Origin: Gaoshiqia hydrogeniformans | GTDB lineage: Bacteria > Bacteroidota > Bacteroidia > Bacteroidales > Prolixibacteraceae | Assembly: GCF_049347105.1 (NCBI RefSeq) | Contig: NZ_CP186334.1 | Location: 2,604,001-2,668,000, forward strand | Reading direction: 5' to 3' | DNA length: 64,000 nucleotides | In this document: positions 1 through 10,900 of the stretch, piece by piece | Numbering within the stretch: position 1 is the first letter of the stretch | How the letters are laid out: each line of letters begins with the position of its first letter | Made by a program: the position numbers and the translations under genes | Notes under the pieces: generated by a model | Database searches by the model: none | Told to the model about the DNA's origin: nothing | Seen by the model: only the letters and a program-made list of their open reading frames with translations

Positions 1-1199
1 TTAAAGACCTGAAAAATATTGATCGGGTCACGATGATGAGTGTGCTGGAAGACGTTTTTAGAAACGTTTTGCAAAAGACATTCGGAACAGATGAAAACTT
101 TGACATCATTATCAATATCGACAAAGGCGACTTTGAGATTTGGCGTAACCGGACCGTTGTTGAAGACGATGCGATAAGCGATCCAAACCTGGAAATTACG
201 CTGTCGGCGGCCAAAAAAATTGACGCCGATTATGAGGTAGGCGAAGAGGTGACCGATGAGGTTAAATTACACGAATTTGGAAGGAGAGCGATCCTTAACC
301 TGCGGCAGAATCTGGCCAGCCGAATCCTCGAACTCGAAAAGGACCATATTTATAACAAGTATAAAAATAAAATCGGCGATATCGTCACCGGCGAGGTGTA
401 CCAGGTCTGGAAAAAGGAAATCCTCATCCTGGATGACGAAGGGAATGAGTTGATTTTGCCGAAGCAGGAGCAAATTCCTTCCGATTATTTCAGAAAGGGC
501 GATACCTTACGCGCGGTTGTTTATAAAGTAGAACTGCGGAACAATAACCCGCTGATCATTTTGTCGCGGACCTCATCAGTATTTCTGGAACGTTTGTTTG
601 AGCTGGAGGTACCTGAAATTTTCGACGGGCTGATCACCATCAAAAAAATTGTACGCGTTCCGGGTGAACGTGCGAAGGTGGCTGTTGAGTCGTATGATGA
701 ACGCATTGATCCGGTAGGTGCATGCGTGGGCATGAAGGGATCGCGTATTCACGGAATTGTGCGGGAGTTGCGCAACGAGAACATCGATGTGATCAACTAT
801 TCAACCAATTTGCAGTTGTTCATTCAACGTGCCCTCAATCCGGCAAAAATCACGTCGATTAAAATTCATGAAGATACCAAACGGGCCGATGTTTACCTGA
901 AACCCGACGAGGTTTCTCTCGCTATTGGAAAAGGAGGCTTAAATATTCGCCTGGCCAGCCAGCTAACCGGATACGAAATTGATGTATACCGCGAAATGGT
1001 TGCCGACGACGAAGATGTTAACCTGGATGAATTTGCTGACGAAATTGAAGGATGGATCCTGGATGAGTTGAAGGCAATTGGTTGCGATACGGCAAAAAAC
1101 GTGTTGAGCTTAAGCCGGAATGATTTAATTAAACGAACCGACCTTGAAGAAGAAACAATCGACGAACTGTTGCGGATTCTGCGGTCTGAGTTTGAATAA
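1..1199 (+). CDS. nusA: Transcription termination/antitermination factor NusA (5' end outside window)
   Basis: NusA binds RNA polymerase and nascent RNA and modulates pausing, termination and antitermination. The frame is open from base 3, and the codons before the first ATG (base 33) read as the family's usual lead-in (KDLKNIDRVTM), so the true start lies upstream of the window and the ATG at 33 is internal. The N-terminal RNAP-binding domain is followed by an S1 domain (GDIVTGEVYQVWKKE), KH domains (GACVGMKGSRIHGIVREL and VSLAIGKGGLNIRLA) and a short C-terminal helical segment. The gene lies 111 bp upstream of infB in the same direction, the classical nusA-infB order. Assignment is secure. 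Confidence 0.96.
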   Translation, partial: KDLKNIDRVTMMSVLEDVFRNVLQKTFGTDENFDIIINIDKGDFEIWRNRTVVEDDAISDPNLEITLSAAKKIDADYEVGEEVTDEVKLHEFGRRAILNLRQNLASRILELEKDHIYNKYKNKIGDIVTGEVYQVWKKEILILDDEGNELILPKQEQIPSDYFRKGDTLRAVVYKVELRNNNPLIILSRTSSVFLERLFELEVPEIFDGLITIKKIVRVPGERAKVAVESYDERIDPVGACVGMKGSRIHGIVRELRNENIDVINYSTNLQLFIQRALNPAKITSIKIHEDTKRADVYLKPDEVSLAIGKGGLNIRLASQLTGYEIDVYREMVADDEDVNLDEFADEIEGWILDELKAIGCDTAKNVLSLSRNDLIKRTDLEEETIDELLRILRSEFE

Positions 1200-1216
1200 G
1201 TGTTTATTTTAAAAAT

Positions 1217-1238
1217 AACCTGTCACGGGTCAGGTTTT
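1217..1238 (+). other. Small hairpin between nusA and infB
   Basis: AACCTG (1217-1222) can pair with CAGGTT (1231-1236), followed by only a short T run. This is too weak to call a terminator; it could be a processing or pausing site. A near-match to the -7 motif (TAATTTTC at 1261-1268) lies downstream, so infB may have its own weak promoter. Confidence 0.3.
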
Positions 1239-1310
1239 AAATAAATTGAGTAAACTTGCATAATTTTCTCAATTAAGCAAAAAAGAAGATTATAAAAACA
1301 GATTGGGTAT

Positions 1311-4310
1311 ATGACAATTGGCAACAAAAATACGCGACTAAGTAAGGTAGCAAGAGAATTTAACGTTGGGATTACAACAATCGTAGAATTTTTGCATAAA
1401 AAAGGATTCGATGTTGATTCAAATCCGAATTCAAAAATCTCGGAGGATGCCTATCACTTGCTCGAAAAAGAGTATAAAAGTGATATCAGCCTCAAAAAAG
1501 AATCAGAAAAGATTAACCTGAAAAGCCAGCGTACCAAAAAAGAAACCATTACACTCGATGACCTGCATGAAGATGCTGAATCATTTGATGATGAAGACGA
1601 CGATTCGGCGGATGAGATCCGGATTACGGATCACAGCAGTTCAAAAGGAGATATTTCGCCGGTGAAACAGCCAAAACCCCAAATCCCGGCTGATCAGCAG
1701 ACGAAGCATTATACCCACCAGATTGAGCAGCCCAAAGTATTGGGTAAAATTGATCTGGAGCATCTGAATAAAAAGAAAGAGATCCCAACTCCCGAACCGG
1801 AAGAAAAACGACCGGAAGAAGTGAAAAAAGAAAAAATACAGGTAATTAAAAAGACGGTAGAAATCAAAGCCGAGCCAAAACCGGTTGAAGAACCTGCTAA
1901 GGCCGAGCCGGTGGAGCCGGTGAAAAAAGAAGAAACAAAACCGGTCGAACCCGAACAAATGCCAACCAATATTCCCAAAGTGGAAGAGGTTAAGGTGGTG
2001 GGACGAATCGACTTGTCAACCCTGAATCAGAAAACACGCCCGGCTAAGAAAACCAAGAAACAGCGGGAAGATGAACGCCGGGAACGAGATAAACAGAAAA
2101 GGCAATCGTTCCAAAGCCAGCAGGCGCCTGCTCCTGCCCCTGCAGATCAGGAGAATAAAGAAAGCAAAGAAAAAACACCGAGGCTTTCAGGGCCAACGGT
2201 GGTTGGTAAAATTGATCTGCCCGAGAAAAAGACCATTGTCATATCGCGTGACGACGCGGCTCAAAAGAAAAAACGCCGTCGGATCCATAAAGACGGGAAC
2301 GAACAGCGGATTAATGTCGGGAACAAACAACAAGGCGGCGCTCCCGGCCAACAGAAGCAAGGGCCGGTTTCAGGCAAGGCCAAAAAACGGGTGATTAAAA
2401 AGGAAGTCAGCGAAGAAGATGTGCAAAAACAAATTAAAGATACGCTGGCCCGTCTCACCTCAACAAAAGGAAAATCAAAAGGATCGAAATACCGCCGGGA
2501 TAAACGGCATGCTGCCAGCGAACGCGCTGCTGCTGAGCATGAAAAGCAATCTGCGGAAAAAAATATTCTGAAAGTAACCGAATTCGTATCGGTTGCCGAG
2601 CTGGCTACCATGATGGACGTGGGTGTAAACCAGGTCATCTCATCGTGTATGAGCTTGGGCTTGTTCGTGTCGATCAACCAGCGTTTGGATGCCGAAACCA
2701 TGTCGGTTGTTGCGGATGAATTCGGCTACAAAGTTGAATTTGTAAGTGCACAAATTCTGGAAGCCATTGAAGAACACGACGATTTGCCGAATGAAGTTCA
2801 CCCAAGAGCTCCCATCGTTACCGTGATGGGGCATGTTGACCACGGGAAAACCTCATTCCTTGACTACGTGCGCAGTGCCAACGTGATTGCCGGCGAGGCA
2901 GGGGGCATTACCCAGCATATTGGCGCTTATCACGTCACCCTGGAAGACGGTCGTCACATTACCTTTCTGGATACTCCCGGACACGAAGCCTTTACAGCCA
3001 TGCGTGCACGGGGCGCCCAGGTTACCGACATTGCCATCATTATCGTAGCGGCCGATGATAACATCATGCCCCAGACTGTTGAGGCGATCAATCACGCCCA
3101 GGCCGCAGGAGTTCCGATTGTCTTTGCCATCAATAAAATTGATAAACCAGGAGCAAATCCGGAGAAAATCAAAGAAGGCCTGGCTAATATGAATTACCTG
3201 GTCGAAGAATGGGGTGGTAAATACCAAAGTCAGGATATCTCGGCGAAAAACGGCACGAACGTCGCCGAGTTGCTGGAGAAAGTCCTGCTCGAGGCCGAAA
3301 TGCTTGAACTGAAAGCCAACAAGGATAAACGGGCCCACGGAACCATTGTTGAATCATCGCTCGACCGCGGACGGGGTTATGTGGCTACGGTACTGGTGCA
3401 AAACGGAACCCTGAGACAGGGCGATATTCTGTTAGCCGGTCAGTATTACGGGCACGTAAAAGCGATGTTTAACGAACGGAACCAACGGATTCAAGAGGCA
3501 GGACCTTCCGAACCGGTGATCATTCTGGGTCTCGACGGTGCGCCGCAAGCGGGCGATAAGTTCAATGTACTTGAAAACGAACGCGAAGCCCGGCAGATTG
3601 CCAACAAACGCGAACAGCTTTCGCGCGAACAGGGACTTCGTACCCAAAAACACATCACGCTTGATGAAATTGGCCGTCGTATCGCCATCGGTAACTTCCA
3701 GGAGTTAAACCTGATTGTGAAAGGCGACGTGGACGGTTCGATCGAAGCTCTTTCCGACTCGTTGATCAAACTTTCCACCGAAGAAATTCAGGTCAATGTG
3801 ATCCACAAGGCCGTTGGCGCGATTTCCGAATCGGACATTATGCTGGCAACAGCATCCGATGCGATTGTTATCGGGTTCCAGGTGCGTCCCTCGCTTCAGG
3901 CGCGCAGGCTGGCTGAGAAAGAAGAGGTGGATATCCGTCTTTACTCCATTATTTACGATGCAATCAACGAAATTAAATCGGCTATGGAAGGAATGCTTTC
4001 TCCGGAAATCAGGGAAGAAATCACCGGAACCGCCGAGGTTCTCGAAGCCTTTAAGATCACGAAGGTGGGCACCGTGGCGGGATGTCTGGTTCGCGACGGG
4101 AAGATTGTCCGTTCACATAAGGTACGGATTATCCGTGACGGTATTGTTATTTACACCGGCGTACTTGGATCGCTGAAACGCTTTAAAGAAGATGTGAAAG
4201 AAGTGGTAAAGGGCTATGAGTGTGGTTTGAATATTGATGGGTACAATGACATCAAAACAGGCGATATGATTGAAGCATTCCACGAAATTGAAGTTGCCAA
4301 AACATTATAA
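1311..4310 (+). CDS. infB: Translation initiation factor IF-2
   Basis: IF-2 is the GTPase that brings fMet-tRNA to the 30S subunit and promotes subunit joining. The 999-residue protein opens with an IF2_N-type helical module (residues about 8-45). A long Lys/Glu/Pro-rich low-complexity region follows (about 55-415), then a second IF2_N module (about 425-470). The G domain carries the P-loop GHVDHGKT at residues 507-514, DTPGH, and NKID. Domains II, III and the initiator-tRNA-binding C-domain follow. The low-complexity region contains three copies of a V-[VL]-G-[KR]-I-D-L motif at residues 143, 229 and 297. ATG 1311 is chosen because the IF2_N module begins at once. A strong terminator follows. 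Identification is certain. Confidence 0.98.
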   Translation: MTIGNKNTRLSKVAREFNVGITTIVEFLHKKGFDVDSNPNSKISEDAYHLLEKEYKSDISLKKESEKINLKSQRTKKETITLDDLHEDAESFDDEDDDSADEIRITDHSSSKGDISPVKQPKPQIPADQQTKHYTHQIEQPKVLGKIDLEHLNKKKEIPTPEPEEKRPEEVKKEKIQVIKKTVEIKAEPKPVEEPAKAEPVEPVKKEETKPVEPEQMPTNIPKVEEVKVVGRIDLSTLNQKTRPAKKTKKQREDERRERDKQKRQSFQSQQAPAPAPADQENKESKEKTPRLSGPTVVGKIDLPEKKTIVISRDDAAQKKKRRRIHKDGNEQRINVGNKQQGGAPGQQKQGPVSGKAKKRVIKKEVSEEDVQKQIKDTLARLTSTKGKSKGSKYRRDKRHAASERAAAEHEKQSAEKNILKVTEFVSVAELATMMDVGVNQVISSCMSLGLFVSINQRLDAETMSVVADEFGYKVEFVSAQILEAIEEHDDLPNEVHPRAPIVTVMGHVDHGKTSFLDYVRSANVIAGEAGGITQHIGAYHVTLEDGRHITFLDTPGHEAFTAMRARGAQVTDIAIIIVAADDNIMPQTVEAINHAQAAGVPIVFAINKIDKPGANPEKIKEGLANMNYLVEEWGGKYQSQDISAKNGTNVAELLEKVLLEAEMLELKANKDKRAHGTIVESSLDRGRGYVATVLVQNGTLRQGDILLAGQYYGHVKAMFNERNQRIQEAGPSEPVIILGLDGAPQAGDKFNVLENEREARQIANKREQLSREQGLRTQKHITLDEIGRRIAIGNFQELNLIVKGDVDGSIEALSDSLIKLSTEEIQVNVIHKAVGAISESDIMLATASDAIVIGFQVRPSLQARRLAEKEEVDIRLYSIIYDAINEIKSAMEGMLSPEIREEITGTAEVLEAFKITKVGTVAGCLVRDGKIVRSHKVRIIRDGIVIYTGVLGSLKRFKEDVKEVVKGYECGLNIDGYNDIKTGDMIEAFHEIEVAKTL

Positions 4311-4330
4311 CCATTCATTGGTTCACAAGG

Positions 4331-4359
4331 AAAATCCGGCCCGCAAGCCGGATTTTTTT
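4331..4359 (+). terminator. Rho-independent terminator after infB
   Basis: AATCCGGC pairs with GCCGGATT around a short loop and is followed by a run of seven T residues, 20 bp after the infB stop. Confidence 0.9.
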
Positions 4360-4959
4360 ATGATACCTGTCTGATCATTTTTGATTTTTGTCCGGGAGAA
4401 GGCGTATTCGTGATTTTATTTGCCGAAAAACATAATTTTAAACAGGTCGTTGAAAAATATTTTGTGAAATAATTCGTTTATTGGGTTACCAAATGTGTAT
4501 TTTAGCGATTAATACACGAGGACAGTAATAAACTGGCACAACATAATCGTCCTGATTATGAGAAAACTTGCCTGGTTGGTTGATGAATGCGGTTCATGAA
4601 AAAGATTTGATAATAACAATAATTGTGAACCTATGCATCAGAAGAACAATCCGTTACGAGAGTAATTAGTTTGGCAGCTTTATCTAATTAAAGCTGAAGT
4701 TCATCGGTTTTAACGATCATGGCATCGTCGTTAATGCTGATTGTTTTTTATTTAAGTATGACTGATAAATCATTAATGTGTTGATATGGCGATACTTATA
4801 CTTCTTATGAATTAATACACACAAAACTTATCAATAGTTCATTGTCGATAACTTTTTGAACGTGATAACTGTCAAGTTGTTTTTTTTCAAGAACTTGTAT
4901 CAAATCAGCATGTAGATGGTATTGCAACGGTCAGGTCCTGAGGAATCAGGGGTAATGAC
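4360..4959 (+). other. Long gene-free leader upstream of the giant adhesin gene
   Basis: About 600 bp without a credible gene. It is AT-rich and holds several hairpins: GTGTATT/AATACAC (4495-4517) and the perfect CAGCTTTA-N6-TAAAGCTG (4675-4696). The 10-mer ATTAATACAC occurs twice as a direct repeat (4508-4517 and 4811-4820). I found no convincing TAnnTTTG promoter. It probably carries the promoter and untranslated leader of the adhesin gene. Confidence 0.4.
4675..4696. repeat. Perfect inverted repeat in adhesin leader
   Basis: CAGCTTTA (4675-4682), 6-base spacer, TAAAGCTG (4689-4696). It could be an RNA hairpin or an operator. No T run follows, so it is not a standard terminator. Confidence 0.55.
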
Positions 4960-7900
4960 ATGAATTTACAGAAGTGCAAGGCTAATTTTCTACGTATGAC
5001 AAGAAATAGATGGAGTTTTTTTAAGACGATCATTGGGGCATGGTTAGTCTTAAATCAGGTAAGCGTATTTGCTGTTTCCACACAGAGTGATCGCCCGGTC
5101 GGTCAGATCACTCGTTTTGCCGAACCGTTATGGTATCAGGAGGCAACCGGTTTTTCTGTTGACGATCCGGATGTTAGTCTGGCCGGGCCTGATGCCCGGA
5201 TGACCGGCGCCGGTGAATCGGTGCCTACGGTAACAGCTACCGTGGCTTCAGATTTTATTTGCTCCGGCACGGCGACCAATATAACGCTCTCCGGTTCCAT
5301 TCCCGCTACCAACTTCTCATGGACCGCTGTCCAGTACGGCGCTTCCGGGGCTTCTTCCGGTTCGGGGAACTCCATTCTGCAAACCCTGAATGCAACAGGG
5401 GCCATCGCGGGGGAAGTCATTTACACCATCACCCCTGAATATGAAGGGACTTACGGAACCCCCATCGACGTAAGTATTTTTGTAAAACCTAAGCCAACAG
5501 CCACAGCTACCCCGACTTCACAATCCATTTGTTCCGGTGAAACGGCGACTGCTGTCCTGACAGGAACAGTACCGGGTACCACCTTTACCTGGTCGGTCCT
5601 TTCGGTAACCAGGGTCACCGAAGTGAAAACCGGCGACACCGGGAGCGGCTCCGTCATTGTACAAAATTTTACCAACTATACCACTTCTGCCGGTACCGTT
5701 GTTTACCAGGTAATAGCAACGGCTAACGGATGTAGTAATTTTGACAACCCCCCAACATTTGTTTTTATTACGGTCTATCCTCTGCCGACTCCGGGAGCTA
5801 TCTCCGGCGACCAGGCCATTTGCCCGGGCGAAACGCCGGCCACGATCACGTCGGTCACCGAAGGAACGGGCTCAGCCGAGATATCATACATCTGGGAAAA
5901 ATCAACCGATGGCGTAAACTGGACCCAGGTATACGGGGGGCCGAATGCTGATCTTGATCCGCCGGTCGTTTTTGAGAATACCCAGTTCCGCAGGATCACG
6001 GTTTCAACAACCAGTAACGGAAAAGCTTGTTATTCAGAGCCGACAGCCCCGGTTACCATATACATGGGGGGAGACGATCTGCCACCCACTTTCACGGTTC
6101 CGGCCCCGGCGACTGTTCCGTTGCGAGCCGATTGCACGGCAAGCACGGGGCCGGCTGTCACCGGGTTCCCGTATAATATTTTCGACAATTGTTCCGATCC
6201 TTCGGGAATAACGGTTGAGTACGAGGATAGTGAACCGGTTCCGGGGGCTTGTCCGGGAACCTACAGTTTCGTCCGTACATGGACAGTGACCGACGAAACG
6301 AATCTTAGCTCTTCACAAGACCAGACCATTACTGTAATCGACCAGACAAAGCCGATCCTGAGCATTCCACCTACTGCTGTGGTGGATTGCAGCGGAAATA
6401 CCGGTCCGGCCTTTACCGGTCAGGCGACAGCCACCGATAATTGCGGCGGGACTGTGCTCATTACCTATACGGATGATGTCACTGCCGGCTCCTGTCCGCA
6501 GAACTTAACGATTTTACGAAACTGGACCGCTACTGATTGCAGCGGTAACAGCGTGACGGCGATCCAAACGATCCTGGCCAGAGATACCCAAAAGCCTGAA
6601 GTTTTTATGCAGGACCTTTACGTGCAATGTCCCGGCGATATTCCGCCTGCTTATACAAACCTGGCAGCATTTATCGCCGATGGCAATACCGTTTCAGATA
6701 ATTGCGGCTCTGTTAGTTTTATCGTGTTTGACGAAATAGCCCATGGGCTCGAGGAAAAACCCGGTTATTGTCCGAACCGGTTAACCCGGTATTACCGGGT
6801 GACCGATGGCTGCGGAAATGACACGGAGGTTACGCAGGAAATCTATATTGCCGACGAGTGCGGTTGTTCACCCTGTCTGGACGGGGTAAATTTCTTTTTT
6901 GTAGACATGTCGAATGATCCTTACGCGGAGTTCACCGTGCCTTCAACCATCAGAAACGGTACCTGTTGCGATGCAAAATTTAACGATCGCTGTATTGCTT
7001 TCAATATTATCCTGCATAAAGATGCTATTGGTATAGAGATATCCATCAACGGGGCAACTCCTCAACCTCACGAGTGGGATGTTGATTGCCGTGATGTAAA
7101 AATTATTAATGGTATTGTTTGTCTGCCAACCGGACAATTCCACCTGTTTACCTTCTGTAAGCCGGGAGCCAACCCCGAAGATTATACGTTCAGGTCGGTT
7201 CCGGGCGTTGTAGCCGCCGAGGGTATAACCACACGCATGGAATGTTCGCAACAGCTTTTTACCGAAGGAATTGAGAACCAGGCGATGTGGAACAGTGTTT
7301 GGCCCGGTACGCCCGGCCAGTATAACCATTACCTCTCCAGCCTGACGGATCCCAATCCGTTCTTTTATGCCGATGTGAATTCTCCGCCTGTTATTAAATA
7401 TGAAGTTTGCGGGTATATCGGGACCAACTCCTGTAACGACCTGGGGATGGACTGCGATACGATAACCGTTAATGTAAGGCCCCTGATCGAATTGGCTTGG
7501 GATAACGATCCCACGATGGTGTGCGAAGATGATATTCCTCCCTTGGTTGCCCAGATCAGCCCGATTGACGCGGCGTATCAGTTCGAGTGGTTCAATGGCT
7601 ATGATGCTGTTGGTACGCCAATCTACACCGGGTCTAACAGTTATACTCCAGATAGCGACGGGCAATATTCCATCAGGGTGACCGACCTGGATGACGGGGT
7701 TCCCTGCGGATCAAAGGTGTTCAACTTCGATGTGATTTACGATACCACTCCAGCTTCGGTATTTGGTCCGCCCGATGGCGACCTCACCGTTGAATGTAAC
7801 GGTCCGACAGCCTATCAGGAAATTAATAACTGGCTAAACAGCGCTTACGCTCTCGACGACGATGGCAGCTCCATTCCGGTGTATTGGGATTATTCCGGTA

Positions 7901-10900
7901 TCAACATGGCCTGCGGTACCAGTTTGCCGGTAACATTTCTGGCTACTGATAAATGCGGTAACGAAGGGAGCGCTGTAGCTTATATTCATGTGATTGACAC
8001 GCAGGCTCCAAACATATCGCGTCAGGCGCAAGACGGGGAGGCGGAATGTTTTGGGAATGATCCGAATGATAATTCATTTTTTAATAACTGGCTGGCTACC
8101 AGGGGAGGGGCGACGGCTTCCGACGACTGTGACAGGTCGTTGACCTGGACGAATAACTATGATCCCCTGAACTGGAGCGGCAATCCTTGTGATAACCGGA
8201 TTACTGTCACCTTCTTTGTAACGGATGATTGTAACAATACCAGTCAAACCGTGGCTACATTCACGGTCACAGATACCCAGCCGCCGATTATTGCCAGTTG
8301 TCCGCCACCGGTAATTGGCGAACCGGACGATGCAGAATGTTATGCGACCAACGTGGCGTTGGGAACTCCAAGCGCAGTCGATCTTTGTTCTTCAGTAACC
8401 TGGACGAATAATGCGCCGGCGCAATTCCCCGTGGGGCAAACGGTGGTTACCTGGACTGCTTCTGATGCCTGTGGTAACAAGGCGACCTGTCTTCAGAATG
8501 TCAATATTTATGACAATAATCAACCGCCGACTATTGTCTGTCCTCCGGATGTCACAGCTACGGCCGAGCCGGGCGATTGTGATGTGCCGGTAACCTCCAT
8601 TGAACCGCCCATTGCTGACGATAATTGCGGGATTGTTTTACAAATCTGGATGATGACCGGCGCTACTACCGGGATCAGTCCCCGCACCGGGATCAATGAT
8701 GTCAACGGTCAGGTATTTAATGTAGGAACTACGGTGGTTACATATACCGTTGCCGATCAGGCAGGGAACAGGGCAAGCTGCTCGTTTACCGTAACGGTGG
8801 AAGATCAAACCAATCCGGTCATCGAAACTTGTCCTGACGATTTAACGGCCAATGCTGCTCCTGACCAATGTGAGCAGTACCTGCTTGTACCACAACCAGA
8901 CGCCTATGATCCCTGCGGGCAGGAGATCACCATCACGCACGATTCTCCCTACGGGATATCCCCGAACGATGCCAGCGGTAATTATCCGGTTGGAGTGACT
9001 GTAATAACCTGGACAGTCACCGACTCTTCCGGAAACTCAACCACCTGTACCCAAACGATTACGGTTAATGATGTCCAGGCTCCGGAGCTGACCTGTCCTT
9101 CTGATCAGGAAGATACGGCAGAGCCGGGAGACTGTTTCCTGGTCAATTTTGAAATGCCTGACCCGGTTTATTCCGATAACTGTCCCAACCCAATCCTGAC
9201 CTATACCATGTCAGGGGCAACGACGGGCAGCGGCGCGGGATCAGTAAGCGGATTTACCTTTAATGTAGGAGTGACAACTGTTACTTATACGGTAACGGAT
9301 GCTTCCAATAACTCAACAAGCTGCAGTTTCAATGTTTGGGTGAAAGACCTGCTTCCTCCTGAACTGACTAACGGCTGTCCGGATGATATTTTAGGTGTTG
9401 TCGTTCCTGCCGGTGAATGTGAGGTCTTTGTAAATGTTCCGGCGCCTGAGGTAACCGATCCCTGCAACGAAGGTTATACCGTGACGAACAGTCATACCGG
9501 AACAGCCGATGCCAGCGGACTTTATCCGGTGGGTACAACCACTGTCATTTGGACGATCACCGACGCTTCGGGTAATATCACCACCTGTGAACTGTTGGTG
9601 GAGGTGATTGATCATGAGGCCCCGGTCATTACGTTCTGCCCGGAAAATGTGGAACAAACCACAACGACCGATAATTGTGAACTGGAAAGTGTTTATATGG
9701 ATGATCCGGTTTACACCAATAATTGCTCAACCCCGGTCCTTACCTACGAGATGACTTTCCCGGACGGCAGCACGGCTTCCGGCAACGGTTCTGTAAGCGG
9801 AATGACTTTCCCGGTGGGCGTGACAACGGTGATCTACACGGTGACCAATTCATCCGGAGTCTCAATAACCTGTTCATTTACCGTATGGATTAAAGACTTG
9901 GTAAAGCCTGAATTTACTTACGGATGCCCTGATCCGATCGGGCCGTTTGATGCAGCTCCCGGCGTATGCGAAATTTATGTTCCTATTCCTACCCCCGAAG
10001 TATACGATCCCTGTAATGAAGGTTATACCATTATAAACAGTTATACCGGAACCAATGATGCAAGCGGAATTTATCCGGTAGGCACAACTACGATAATCTG
10101 GACGGTTACAGATGCTTCCGGAAATGAAAATCATTGTGAGCAAACAGTAACTGTTGTCGATAACGAAGATCCGGTTTGGGCGCAAAGTATGCCGGCAGAT
10201 ACGACTGTTGAATGTGACGACATACCCCTTATTCCGGCTGATATTACGGCTACAGATAATTGTGATATTCAGGTTGATGTCAGGTATGATGAAGAGAGAA
10301 CGGACGGGCCGTGTGCAGATACTTATACCCTGACGCGTAACTGGATTGCAACGGATGAATACGGCAACACCATTACCCACATACAAACCATTACCGTAAC
10401 AGACACCCAGGCCCCGGTTTGGGCCGTAGCGATGCCGGCAGATATCACCGTTGAGTGCAGCGAAGTACCGGCAGCCCCGGCCAATATCACGGCCACGGAC
10501 AACTGTGACGGAGATGTTCAGATCAGCTACGCTGAAATCAAAACCAATGAGGATGCCGGTTGCGCGGGAAGTTACACGCTGATCCGCAGCTGGACAGCAG
10601 ATGATAACTGCGGGAATGTAAGCGTGCATACGCAAACCATTACCGTAACAGATACCCAGGCCCCGGTTTGGGCCGTAGCGATGCCGGCAGATATCACCGT
10701 TGAGTGCGACGAAGTACCGGCAGCCCCGGCCAATATCACGGCCACGGACAACTGTGACGGAGATGTTCAGATCATCTACTCTGAAATCAAAACCAATGAG
10801 GATGCCGATTGCGCGGGAAGTTACACGCTGATCCGCAGCTGGACAGCAGATGACAACTGCGGGAATATAAGCGTGCATACGCAAACCATCACGGTACGCG

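Noticed and set aside
1641..1978. Minus-strand frames opposite the IF-2 linker
   Set aside because: Phe-rich or Ser/Gly-rich products are the mirror of Lys/Glu/Pro codons in the linker. No start context or family supports them.
4360..4959. Invertible promoter or phase-variable switch before the adhesin gene
   Set aside because: I found only short local hairpins and one 10-bp direct repeat. There are no long inverted repeats that flank a promoter, and no recombinase gene is nearby.
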